The translations under genes were made by a program, and so were the position numbers. From Homarus americanus (taxonomy: Eukaryota > Arthropoda > Malacostraca > Decapoda > Nephropidae), in NCBI RefSeq assembly GCF_018991925.1, contig NW_024727813.1, positions 61,015 to 125,014 of the forward strand: a stretch of DNA of 64,000 nucleotides. Reading direction: 5' to 3'. The notes beneath the pieces were generated by a model that was not told the DNA's origin, searched no databases, and saw nothing but the letters and a program-made list of their open reading frames with translations. Below are positions 46,966-57,756 of the stretch, piece after piece (position 1 is the first letter of the stretch; every line of letters starts with the position of its first letter).

Positions 46966-49028
46966 GTACTGTGCTGTACTGTACTGTACTGTATTGTATT
47001 GTACTGTATTGTACTGTACTATACTGTACTGTACTGGACTATACTGTACAAAAACTGTATTGTACTGTACTGTACTTGTACTGTACTGCACTGTGCTGTT
47101 CTGTTCTGTACTGTACTGTAATTTACTCTACTGTCCTGGACTGTACTTTACTGTACTATACTGTACTGTACTATACTGTACTGTACTATACTTTACTGTA
47201 CTATACTGGACTGTACTATACTTTACTGTACTATACTGGACTGTCCTGTACTGTACTTTACTGTACTATACTTTACTGTACTATACTGGACTGTACTATA
47301 CTTTACTGTACTATACTGGACTGTCCTGTACTGTACTTTACTGTACAGTACTATACTTTACTGTACTATACTGGACTGTAATTTACTTTACTGTGCTGTA
47401 CTGTACTGTAATTTACTTTACTGTCCTGGACTGTACTTTACTGTACTATACTGTACTGTACTATACTGGACTGTACTGTACTGTACTATACTTTACTGTA
47501 CTGTGCTGTGTTGTACTGTGCTGTGCTGTACTATACTATACTATAGTGTGCTGTGCTGTGCTGTGCTGTGCTGTAGTGTACTGTACTGTACTGTACTGTA
47601 CTGTACTGTACTGTACTGTACTGTACTGTGTTGTACTGTACTGTACTGTACTGTGTTGTACTGTACTATACTATACTATACTGTGCTGTACTGTACTGTA
47701 ATGTACTATACTGTACTGTACTGTACTGTACTGTACTATACTTTACTGTCCTGTACTGTACTGTATTGTACTGTACTATACTGTACTTTACTGTACTATA
47801 CTGTACTATACTTTACTGTACTATACTGGACTGTACTGTACTGTACTATACTTTACTGTACTGTACTGTACTGTACTATAGTGTTCTGTACTATAGTGTA
47901 CTGTACTATACTGTCCTGTACTGTACTGTACTGTACTATACTATACTGTATTTTACTGTACTGTACTATAGTGTACTGTACTATACTTTGCTGTATTGTA
48001 CTAAACTGTCCTGTACTAAACTGTCCTGTACTGTACTGTCCTGTACTGTACTATACTTTACTGTACTGTACTGTACTATACTTTACTGTACTGTACTGTA
48101 CTGTACTGTGCTGTGCTGTAGTGTACTGTACTGTACTGTACTGTACTGTACTGTACTATACTGTACTGTACTTTACTGTACTGTACTCTACTGTCCTTTA
48201 CTGTACTGTACTTTACTGTACTGTACTGTACTATATTTTACTGTGCTGTACTGTACTGTACTATACTGTACTGTACTGTACTGTACTGTACTGTACTGTC
48301 CTGTCCTGTCCTGTACTGTACTGTACTATACTGTCCTGTACTGTACTATATTTTACTGTGCTGTACTGTACTGTACTTTACTGTGCTGTACTTTACTGTA
48401 CTGTACTGTACTATACTGTCCTGTACTGTACTATACTTTACTTTACTGTGCTGTACTGTACTGTACTTTACTGTACTGTACTATATTTTACTGTGCTGTA
48501 CTGTACTGTACTTTACTGTGCTGTACTTTACTGTACTGTACTATACTGTCCTGTACTGTACTATACTTTACTTTACTGTGCTGTACTGTACTGTACTTTA
48601 CTGTACTGTACTGTACTGTACTATACTGTACTTCTATCAGGCTAGTCAAATGTTCCAGGATTGTTCCCACTGTATCAAAATTATACCATTGTGCTGTACT
48701 GTACTGTACTTAACTGTGCTGTACTGTACTGTACTTTACTGTACTGTACTATACTGTCCTGTACTGTACTATACTTTACTGTGCTGTACTGTACTATACT
48801 TTACTGTGCTGTACTGTACTTTACTTTACTGTACTGTACTATACTGTCCTGTACTGTACTATACTTTACTGTGCTGTACTGTACTGTACTGTACTATACT
48901 TTACTGTGCTGTACTGTACTTTACTGTACTGTACTGTACTGTACTATACTGTCCTGTACTGTACTATACTTTACTGTGCTGTACTGTACTGTACTTTACT
49001 GTACTGTGCTGTACTGTACTATACTGTA
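46966..49028 (+). repeat. (TACTG)n array, left half
   Basis: A 5-bp motif (tactg) with recurrent variants tatac, tttac, gtgct and gtcct. Towards the right the variants themselves repeat in order, giving longer periods. About 60 bp of unrelated sequence interrupts at 48632-48690. Frames such as YCTVLYCTVL are a consequence of the motif. Confidence 0.95.
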
Positions 49029-49873
49029 CAGTGACCCCTCGTTTAACGAACACCTCGGTTAACGTAATTTCGATTAACGAACTGCCTTCCATTAGGATCT
49101 TCAATTCGGTTAACGAAGTTCTTACGAACCGACCTCAACATGTTTTCGCTTGCACTGACCGGGCAACCAGCTTTAGTATCAGTCCGCCAATACATTAATC
49201 GGTTCTAGGGCTTAAATTCCTTACTATTTTAGTAAATATCAAGAAGTTTATACTATTCAATAATTTTAAAAGTTTAATATTCAATTTTTTGAATATTTTA
49301 ACAATTATTGAACATAATTGAAGGTAAAGTGACTAGTTTAATGCGCGGCATCCAGCCTCTTAACACAGCAAACAGGCGTTAGTCTCTCTCTGTTTTCACT
49401 GGAGGTAACATCTTGCTTGAGACTCTTCAACTAAACGCTTTTTTCTGTGTTTCCAACCAAATTAGTGGTCATTTTGAAATATATTTTACATATTGATAAT
49501 ATATAATGCAGTGCAGTGTTGATTTAAAGAAAATAATCTTGAAATACACCAAGAGAACTAAAATTTTATGGGTGAAATGGTGCCATGGGGTGACTTCTCT
49601 TCCACCCCAATGCCTTCTCTTCTCCCTTCTCCTCCTCCATCTCCCACTTCAAATGCACATCATCATCATCATCCAGGAGCCTTCTACATACACACCTCAA
49701 AGTAAGTGAACTTTTCTACCATTTTTGTTTTAATTTAGGAAATTTTCAGTGAGCTGGAACCAATTACCCAAAAACCCATTGAAACAATGGTTTCAGTTAA
49801 TCTGAATCTCTTTCGAAGCTAATCAACATCTTCTGTAAGTCTGGATTGAGTCTCGCTAACTGGAGGGCCTACT
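49029..49873 (+). mobile_element. Tigger-like MITE splitting the TACTG array
   Basis: Left end cagtgacccctcgtttaacg; diverged right end ...ctcgctaactggagggccta followed by ctg. It is flanked by TA and by TACTG repeat on both sides. The interior is colinear with 12789-14466 minus the nested Tigger, and so provides the empty-site reference for that insertion. No transposase. Confidence 0.85.
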
Positions 49874-50557
49874 GTACTATACTTACCGTGCTGTACCGTC
49901 CTGTACTTTACTGTGTTGCTACTGTCCTGTACTTTCATTGTGCTGTACTGGTTCTGTACTATCAGCAAAATGTGCTGTACTTACTGTGCTGTACTGTGCT
50001 GTAATTTCTTTACTGTGTACTGTGCTGGTATTTTTACTGTGCTGTACTGGCCTGTATTTCTTTTATTGTGTTGTACTGTGTTGTATTTACTGTGCTGCAC
50101 AGCTGTACTTTACTGGTGTTGTACTAAAATGTTAAAAATTTTACTGTGCTGTACTGTCCTGTACTTCTTTATCAGCAAATTAAATAATGAAAGAAAATGT
50201 CTCGGTACTTTACTGTGTTGTACTGTCCTGTAATTTCTTACTATGCTGTACTGTCCTGTACTTTACTGTGCTGTACTGTCCTGTACTTTACTGTGCTGTA
50301 CTGTCCTGTACTTTACTGTGCTGTACTGTGCTGTACTTTACTGTGCTGTACTGTGCTGTACTTTACTGTGCTGTACTGTGCTGTACTTTACTGTGCTGTA
50401 CTGTGCTGTACTTTACTGTGCTGTACTGTCCTGTACTTTACTGTGCTGTACTGTCCTGTACTTTACTGTGCTGTGCTGTACTGTCCTGTACTTTACTGTG
50501 CTGTACTGTCCTGTACTTTACTGTGCTGTACTGTCCTGTACTTTACTGTGCTGTACA
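49874..50557 (+). repeat. (TACTG)n array, right half with 25-bp order
   Basis: The array resumes after the MITE. From about 50240 it becomes a regular 25-bp higher-order unit built of five 5-mers (ctgta ctgtc ctgta cttta, ctgtg), repeated a dozen times with a gtgctg-for-gtcctg variant. Confidence 0.93.
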
Positions 50558-50649
50558 GGAGCACTAGTGCCCTGTGAAGCTGCTACAACACCAACTTTAC
50601 TGCTCTATTATGTATGGATGAGCGTCCCTGAAAACACTGGACTGCTCTT

Positions 50650-52385
50650 GTAATGTTATTATATCAGGGTGACAGCAATAGCAGGACATCCCATGCTGGT
50701 TGTTACCCAACTCTCGCTGCCATGCACCACACTAATAGATCCCACAAACTGCATGAAATAAGAGAGAAGGAACCTGACATAGCTGGGTTCAGAGCTGGTA
50801 GTCTGATGTGTGGAAGAGCAGGGGAGATTATGGACACATTGAGTCGTCGTATAAAGCTCAATTTCTGCCGTGTGTTGAAACAAGGTGGCCAAGCAAGGAG
50901 GACTACTGGTAAGAATGTTCTGGAAGGAGTGAATGTGGAACAGGTAGTGTAAGGATTTTGATCACCAAAAAGTAGGTGGGCAAAGATGTTCATGGTGAAA
51001 AGGGTCAGTATGAGAATTATGGTTTTGAAGCTGCTTGTAGGAAAGGATGAGTTTGGTGTCACAGTGAGGTGAAAGAGAGACTGGGGTGAACAGTCATGAC
51101 ACACAGGGTTGTGAAGGTGTGTCTGGCAGAAAAAGCTATGTACGGTACAAGAAATGTGGAAGGGGAAACAATACTTGAGTTCGGGGATACAATGAACATG
51201 GTTGTGTGTATTCTTTAAGATGAGGGTGAGTCAAGTGGAACAAAACACAGATTTATCACTTACTCATTAGAAAATGAGACAGGAAGCTTGTTCGAGAGGT
51301 AACGGTTGTAGCGGAGGAAGAATGTGCCATGCAGTTCAGGTTGTTTGTGTGTGACATCTTGTTTAACCCATTCAGTGTTCTCAACACTAGGATTTTGTTC
51401 TCGCTACCATTAGACAATTTTCTTGAGCCAGCTCTGAGAGTGTCAGTAGGAAGAAGGTTTATGTTCCCAGTAGGCGCATGAGCAAGTTGAAGAAACCGAA
51501 CTTAAAAGAAGCATTTTATGCCGAGTTGAGAACATCCAGTGAGAGACGGAGTGCAGGGGGAAGAAGGGCCCAGCCAGGCATGGTGGTGAAGCGACCAGAG
51601 TGATAAAGATGAAAAGACTGTCTTCAAGAGAGCTTTACAAGGTTAAGAAACATGAACAGGACACATCAGTGGACATGTTGAATAGTACACATACAAGAGA
51701 AGGGGGTTTCCAGGATAAGCAGGCAGAAACGAGGATGTTGTTGGTGGCCACGGTAATGTGGCTGTTGATAACCAGGAAATTGGGGATGCCCGGAGAATAT
51801 ACTACAATCAATTACCAAATGAGGAGTATGACTGGGATGGGGGCAGCCTAGGGGTGGTAGGACCAGCATGTGGACCATGCATAAGGGTTCAAAGTTATTG
51901 GGTGGGGAAAACAATTGACAAAATAAATAGTGGAAAGGCAACTGGAACCTCTGAGGTAGTTGGTGAAAGCATCAGGTGATGAAGGTGTGTCAGTGGTGAC
52001 CAAATTGACTAATACAATCATGATGGAATGTACTGTTTCAGACGACGAGAGAGAGAGAGAGACAGAGAGAGTTAGAGAGAGTGAGAGTTAGAGAGAGAGA
52101 AGGAGAGAGAGAGAGAGAGAGAGAGAGATTTATTTATTTATTTATGGGGGTTATGCCAGGTAAAGGGACTACAGAAGCAGTATTTATAGCCAGGCAACAA
52201 TATTTATGGAAGAGGGAAAACTGTACAGTACAGCACTACACATTTATAAACTTAGGGAAGGCATTAGACAAGGTACCACATAAAGTAATAATGAGAAGCT
52301 AGGAGTCAAGGAGTGTTTTGTTTGTGTGGTTAAGGTATTATATCATGGCTCAAAAACCTCTGTCAGAGTAAATGCCTTTTTAATA
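50650..52385 (+). pseudogene. RTE-like LINE ORF2, badly decayed
   Basis: Scattered + strand fragments keep the order of an endonuclease-reverse transcriptase. Endonuclease start: FRAGSLMCGRAGEIMDTLSR (about 50790). RT fingers: KTIDKINSGKATGTSEVVGE (about 51912). Then KGTTEAVFIARQ (about 52160) and INLGKALDKVPHKVIMRS (about 52245), where families have F-V-D-L-E-K-A-F-D-R-V-P, then YHGSKTSVRVNAF-like codons to about 52385. Numerous stops and frame changes; the palm active site is absent. A GA microsatellite lies inside. Confidence 0.7.
52044..52128. repeat. (GA)n microsatellite
   Basis: An imperfect gagaga/gagtta run inside the decayed LINE, followed by a short tttattta run. Confidence 0.85.
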
Positions 52386-52419
52386 AAATTCTATACCAAT
52401 AATATTGTTGAACATTACA

Positions 52420-52890
52420 AAAATGTTTAGGTGACAGTAAGAATGTTGCTGTTACAAGAATGTTTACTAATGCGCTATAAATGTTTACTAATGTACAGGT
52501 ACTCCTCGACTTACGACCCACTCGACTTATGACCACCCGGACATATGACCCCCGCAGTCGTACCAAAATTTTGTCAAATTACGTATTTTTGAGTCCCGAC
52601 GTTAGTGATTGCGCTGTGTACTGACAAAATTTTCATTTGTAATTCCCTTTAAAATGGCTGGCAAGAGTAAAAGTGAGAGTTTTGTGGTGCTGAGAAGAAA
52701 AAGAGACACCCATTTTAGATTTTCTATGTATTATTTTCACACTTTCCAATTACGACCAATTCGTCTTACAACCTGCATTTGGATCCCTAACCCTGTTGTA
52801 AGTCGAGGACTGACTGTATACTAATGTACTGTAAATGTATACTCGTATACTATAAATGTTTACTATAATTTTTTACTAATGTACTACAAG
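52420..52890 (+). repeat. 39-bp-type repeat fragments around a MITE
   Basis: Words such as gttacaagaatgtttactaa and atgtttactaatgtactgta on both sides of the MITE (52420-52495 and 52817-52890) match the array just before the exon at 56877. They look like parts of one older array broken up by insertions. Confidence 0.6.
52496..52816 (+). mobile_element. Tigger-like MITE with TA duplication
   Basis: Ends caggtactcctcgacttacg and ...cgaggactgactg, flanked by TA at 52494-52495 and 52817-52818. 321 bp, no transposase. Several subterminal cgacttac/cttacgac motifs. An inverted sister copy lies at 42713-42973. Confidence 0.85.
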
Positions 52891-52899
52891 AATATAAGA

Positions 52900-54690
52900 A
52901 TGGAGGAAACTGCAGTGGGCCTATTGGCCCATACTGGGCAGTCCCATTTACACCTAACCCCTATTGCTCATATATCCATCCAACCTATGTTTGAAGCTAT
53001 CCAGCATATTCGAGTTAATGATGATGTTTGGTAACTTGTTCCGCTCATCCACTACTCTGTTTCCAAACCAATGTTTACCTATTTTGCGCCTAAATCTAAA
53101 TTTTTCTAATTTAAAACCATTGTTACGAGTTCGCTCCTGGTTGGATAGTTTGAGTACCTTTGTTATATCACCATTGTTTAGCCCTGACTTCCATTTATAC
53201 ACCTCTATCATATCGCCCCTCACTGTACGTCTCTTGAGGGAGTGCAAATTAAGATGCTTTATTAACCTGTCTCTGTACTCAAGGTTCCTAATGCCCGGAA
53301 TTAGTTTTGTCATTCTCCTCTGAATGCTTTCTAGGGATTCTATATCCATTCTGTAGTACGGTGACCAAAACTGAACTGCGTAATCCAAGTGAGGTCTCAC
53401 AAGCGCAAGATATAGTTTTAGGATGACCTCGCTAGTCTTGTAACTAACACTCCTTTGTGTGAACCCAAATACTCTGTAGCCTTGTTTGGAGCAAATACAC
53501 ATTGTTTACTTGGTTTAAGATTCCTACTTAACATTACTCCTAAATCTATCTCACAGTTGGATTTCTCAATAACATCGTTGTTCATCTGGTTTCTGGTTTC
53601 CCTGTTTACATCTCCTATACTGAGTACTTTACATTTTTCCACATTGAATTTTGTCTCCCATTTTTCAGACCATTCAAAATATTTGTTTAGATCTTCCTGT
53701 AGTTTTGCGGAGTCCTCGTCAGATTTAATTTCACACCCTATTTTAGTGTCATCAGCAAATTTACTTAAGTTGCTGTCTATGCCGATATCTATGTCGTTTA
53801 TGTATATAATAAATAATAATGGTCCAAGTACTGAGCCTTGGGGAACTCCACTCGTGACGTTACTCCAATGGGATTTAGTGCCATTAATGCTCACTTGCTG
53901 TTTCCTGTCCTGTAACCACGCCCTAATACAGTGTAGAATATCACCTCCAATGCCATGAGCCGCCACTTTTCTTATTAGTCTTCCGTGGGGGACTCTGTCG
54001 AAGGCTTTGCTAAAGTCGAGGTAAACCACATCATAAACGTGTCCGTCATCGACTGATTCAAAAACAGTTGAAAAGAATGATAATAGATCTGTCAGACATG
54101 AATTCCCACTTGAGTTTAAAATTATTGCTTCCAGTAATTTGCCTACAATTGCTGTTAAACTGATTGGATAGTAGTTAGAGGATAGTGATCTATCTCCATT
54201 CTTGAAAAAAGGTATTACAGTCGCTATCCTCCAGGATTCTGGTACTACACCTGTTTTTAACCCTTAGGCCCTGGGTGACGTTCCAGAACATCTGCCTTTT
54301 GTCCCGCCATTTATTTATTTATTTTTTGGAAAAGTTGATTTTTTTCTCGATTTAATCTGGGGGGGTGGCCCCTGAAGCCCCTAACCCGGGACTCAAGGGT
54401 TAAGGACATGTTAAACAAATTTGCTCTTCCTTACATTCCTTTAATGCTGTGGCAAATATCTCATCAGGACCAGGTGACTTATTAGGCTTTAGTTTGTCTA
54501 TTTGTTTACTAACATCATCACTAGTAACGCTCTCTATTTATCTCTTTTCTTCACTACATCTGTATATACATAGTCGGTGCCTCGGGTATCAAGTTTAAAT
54601 TCTCGGTGGTGAAAACTGTTGAAAAATATCTGTTCAGATTATTGGCACTTTCTCCGTCATTATCGGTTAGCTCGCCGGTATCCAACTGTA
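52900..54690 (-). pseudogene. CR1-like LINE reverse transcriptase, minus strand
   Basis: Two long open frames joined by a frameshift near 53440-53500. The upstream part (54029-53418) reads VYLDFSKAFDRVPHGRLIRK, GVPQGSVLGPLLFIIYINDI and the active site LSKFADDTKIG. The downstream part (53502-52954) reads YLALVRPHLDYAVQFWSPYY and LESIQRRMTKLIPG, the usual thumb and C-terminus, and ends in a stop at 52954. Fingers continue to about 54690 with stops. A piggyBac MITE at 54261-54399 interrupts them. The catalytic FADD is intact, but the ORF is not translatable as a whole. Confidence 0.85.
54261..54399. mobile_element. 139-bp piggyBac-type MITE, TTAA flanks
   Basis: Ends CCCTTAGGCCC (54261) and the approximate inverse, GGGACTCAAGGG (to 54399), flanked by TTAA on both sides (54257-54260, 54400-54403). 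A TTAA target is characteristic of piggyBac. It lies within the CR1-like RT. No coding content. Confidence 0.8.
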
Positions 54691-55345
54691 CAGTAGAACC
54701 TAACATTTTTCAGACTCAGTCCGAAAAATGCGAAAGTCCAAAAAATAGTGAATATATGGGGGTGAGAAAACACAGCTTATCTGAACTGTTTAAAGAAAAT
54801 CAGTTGTTGTTATGTTATTACTGCACTTCAACAACTAAGTGTATAACAAGGTTATTAAAACACTGTTACATCAACAATAAAAAAATATAAAACAACTGTT
54901 GATAATTAATGAGACATATAAGTCTGGTCATCACCGAGATGATTGTTATTTACTGTAAAGTGTTATATGTAAGTAACAACAGAATTTGTCTTATGAATAA
55001 AGAGAAAACTGTAAACTGTACAGTAATATAAAGATAAAAATATGTGTAGGAGTATTGTGGAAGGTGAGTGGGTGGCTCCCTCTCTCCCACAAGATTCCTT
55101 TATGCTATTCCACCATAATTATCATATAATCTAGGATCATTTGGTGCCAGGTTGATAAAATATTATCCTTAAATAAATCAACTTTCCTGAATAAAGAATC
55201 CCACACTGAACACCAGGAGTCATTTGTTTATAAAGAGCAAACAGCTGACCAGCTTACCACAATGTCTGTTAAACACTTAGTAAATTAGTACAGTACAGTT
55301 GTGTATTTATCACCACTTAAGTAATATTGTAGTGTATAGTATGAT
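54691..55345. other. Stretch without recognised gene
   Basis: Begins cagtagaacctaacattttt next to a TA, which looks like one end of another TA-inserting element, but no matching right end was found. The rest is AT-rich. Confidence 0.45.
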
Positions 55346-55869
55346 GCATCTTTTGAACTGCCCTCTTGAGAGACCCAGCCAGGGTTGTCACCCCATCCCT
55401 AGCATAAAGGTCCCTTCTGCCATAAAAGTTGTCCCAGTTGTCAACGAATGGGACTGATATTGACTTGCAATATCTGTCAAGACGGCCGTTGACACCAACT
55501 CCCCTTGACTTCCATTTGACCCTCCTGCTATATGGCATCACGAAAATTGTGACCAAGTCCCAGGTTGCTGATCTGACTTTCTGCCTCATTTACACACAAT
55601 TGTAGGGTCTCAATTGTTTCTCTTACTATGATAACACAACACACATATATTGTTTCTCACTACTGATTTTTTCCTTTTTGCATTTCTTTATGGTTCTTTA
55701 TCATTGCAGGTATTATTATTAGTGTTGTTATTATTATTATTGTCATCCTTATTATTTTATTGTTAATTTTGTATTGTGTATTATAAATTTTATTTACTAT
55801 GAATTATTATTATTTTATTTAAAATTTTGTATTTTTATTGTAAATTTTATTGAATATGAATCATTATTA

Positions 55870-55913
<44 letters not shown>

Positions 55914-55954
55914 TATTATTTATTATTTATTATTATTTATTATTATTATTATTA

Positions 55955-56034
<80 letters not shown>

Positions 56035-56682
56035 ATAATAATATTTTCGCCCCCTCCCTCCCCAGGCCCCGATGTGGGTCAGTGACCTATGCCCAGGTGG
56101 GCTAATCCCCATTAAAAAAAAAAAAAATGATTGCCAACTCTCCTCTAGGCAGGACACCACATATGATAGGGATCCCTCCCCTAGACCTAACACGTTCTAT
56201 AGCTGTCTTGAACTTATCAAGAAGCTCCTCACTCCTACACCGGCCAATATCATTGCCTCCTGCACTGAGGCAGATAATGGGTTTGTTCCCATTACCAGAC
56301 AAGATATTGTCCATCCTGTCAACTATATCCCCCACCCCAGCTCCTGGTAAACAAACCCTCATCCTATTTTTATTTATACCACAAAAGCTCTGTCCAGGTA
56401 CCATACCTGGGAATAAACAACAATTAAGGTTGTCGTGCCTTCCCTCTCAGTCTTGTCCCTGACTACGCTATCATCTATTTCTTCCTTTTTGGGTTTTTTG
56501 CCACCAGTTTTGTTGTTACCTCCACTGGTCTGTGTCATTGTCACACACAGACTCTCCTTGTCTTGTATTTTCCTCCTTCATCCTCACAATCACTTCCTTC
56601 AACTTCAAGTTTCTGCCCTTGACTTTCACTAGCTCAGCCTTCAGAGAGCCACAGAGCTGTTCACAAGTAACACAAGCCATTG
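55346..56682 (-). pseudogene. Second CR1-like LINE ORF1 copy, interrupted
   Basis: Homologous to 11349-12143. From 56682: MACVTCEQLCGSLKAELVKV and the coiled coil, a frameshift, then VPGQSFCGINKNRMRVCLPG, LSAGGNDIG and CGVLPRGELA. The sequence is then broken by a 0.6-kb dispersed repeat and resumes with GRLDRYCKSISVPFVDNWDN to about 55349. As in the first copy the terminal D-x-x-H position reads DGVTTLAG. The left end is truncated at about 55345. It lies antisense within the long ARIP4 intron. Confidence 0.78.
55514..56127 (+). mobile_element. SINE-like repeat, copy C, nested in LINE ORF1
   Basis: From gaccctcctgctatatggca through gaccaagtcccaggttgctg, ctcaattgtttctc, a long (ATT)n (about 55870-56040), cccaggccccgatgtgggtc and agtgacctatgcccaggtgg, to a 13-A tail. 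The flanks on either side join into continuous LINE ORF1 sequence matching 11349-11560. Confidence 0.8.
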
Positions 56683-56689
56683 CACTGTC

Positions 56690-56870
56690 AGTTAATGTAC
56701 TATAAATATTTACTGTTACAGGAATGATTACTAATGCACTTTAAATGTTTACTGTTACAGGAATGATTACTAATGCACTTTAAATGTTTATTGTGACAGG
56801 AATAATTACTAATGCACTTTAAATGTTCATTGTGACAGGAATATTTACTAATATACTATAAATGTTGCTA
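56690..56870 (+). repeat. 39-bp repeat ending at an ARIP4 acceptor
   Basis: About four and a half units of 39 bp, core actttaaatgtttactgtta then caggaatgattactaatgc. Each unit contains a ttactgttacag-like or ttgtgacag-like 3' splice-site lookalike. The array stops a few bases before the true acceptor (ttgctattatag) of the exon at 56877. Confidence 0.85.
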
Positions 56871-56876
56871 TTATAG

Positions 56877-57023
56877 AGGTGAGCATACCAACAAACTCCG
56901 GTGATGGGAAACCAATTCTTCTCAAGGCCGGCCAGTCAGTGATGGTCATAAAGACACAGAAGGGCATCTACCTCCGCCTCAATGATGGGAAAATTGTAGC
57001 TATACGTGTACCTCCCGGGAACG
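56877..57023 (+). CDS. RAD54L2: ARIP4-like helicase, conserved C-terminal domain exon
   Basis: 147 bp, phase 1 at both ends: G of 29659 plus AG makes Glu; AAC-G plus AG of the next exon makes Glu. It encodes EVSIPTNSGDGKPILLKAGQ, SVMVIKTQKGIYLRLNDGK and IVAIRVPPGN. This matches the vertebrate ARIP4 segment with the pattern I-x-x-G-x-x-I-x-I-I-R-x-x-K-G-x-Y-I-R-x-x-D-G-R-I-x-A-V-R, a short beta-rich conserved region after the helicase. No frame defects. It lies 27.2 kb from the preceding exon. Confidence 0.88.
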
Positions 57024-57555
57024 GTGAGCCCAACGCTGTTCTTCCTTACTTTACTTAATATCTCACAGGTATACAAACAATTTATATACACAGTACAAAT
57101 ATACATAAACAGCTATACAAGTAATGTACACTCGGTAAAAAAAAACTATCATTACAATTCTTGTGCGAAACAATATAACGCCACCAACGAAGGCTTTTGA
57201 TAAAGGCCTGGTAGCCCTGCCTGTGGATTGTTCAATTTGAAATTCATCGGACCCCACCTGTACGGTAGGTGTGAGAATCTGGTGGCAGCCCTGGGTGTAG
57301 TTGTGTTGCCAATTCATTGATACAATTTCTTCATTATTTAAGCAAATACACGAATATTTGGAAACTTGTCATGATCTTAAATAACGATGAATAATTTATT
57401 GTTGTAAAAATGTTACTTTTGGATTGTTTAATATTTATCCCGACAGTGATAGAGCCAAAAATAAATCCACCAATCACCTTTACATACAGCCTTCCTTCCT
57501 TCAAGTATTGCCTGGGAGCAGGAGACCCAGGGTGGGGTCGATGGAACTTTGGCTG
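57024..57555. other. Intronic stretch without recognised features
   Basis: No exon, TIR or tandem repeat is supported. Part (57180-57330) has the feel of an old dispersed repeat but matches nothing else in the window. Confidence 0.5.
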
Positions 57556-57710
57556 ACTGTACGTAGACAGTGCAGGTATACAAACAATGTACATAGACAG
57601 TGTAGGTATACAAACAATGAACATAGACAGTGTAGGTATACAAACAATGAACATAGACAGTGTAGGTATACAAACAATGAACATAGACAGTGTAGGTATA
57701 CAAACAATGG
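57556..57710 (+). repeat. 30-bp minisatellite
   Basis: Five copies of acatagacagtgtaggtata followed by caaacaatga, nearly identical. Confidence 0.93.
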
Positions 57711-57756
57711 TAAACAGTAAGTCAATTCAACCAAGAATAATTGGTGAGTGTGTGTA

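Noticed and set aside
46971..50653. Cys/Tyr/Leu-rich proteins (YCTVLYCTVL) like a keratin-associated or cysteine-rich family
   Set aside because: Translation of the TACTG pentamer in several frames.
55774..56193. Poly-Ile, poly-Leu and poly-Asn proteins
   Set aside because: Frames of the (ATT)n tract inside a SINE-like repeat.
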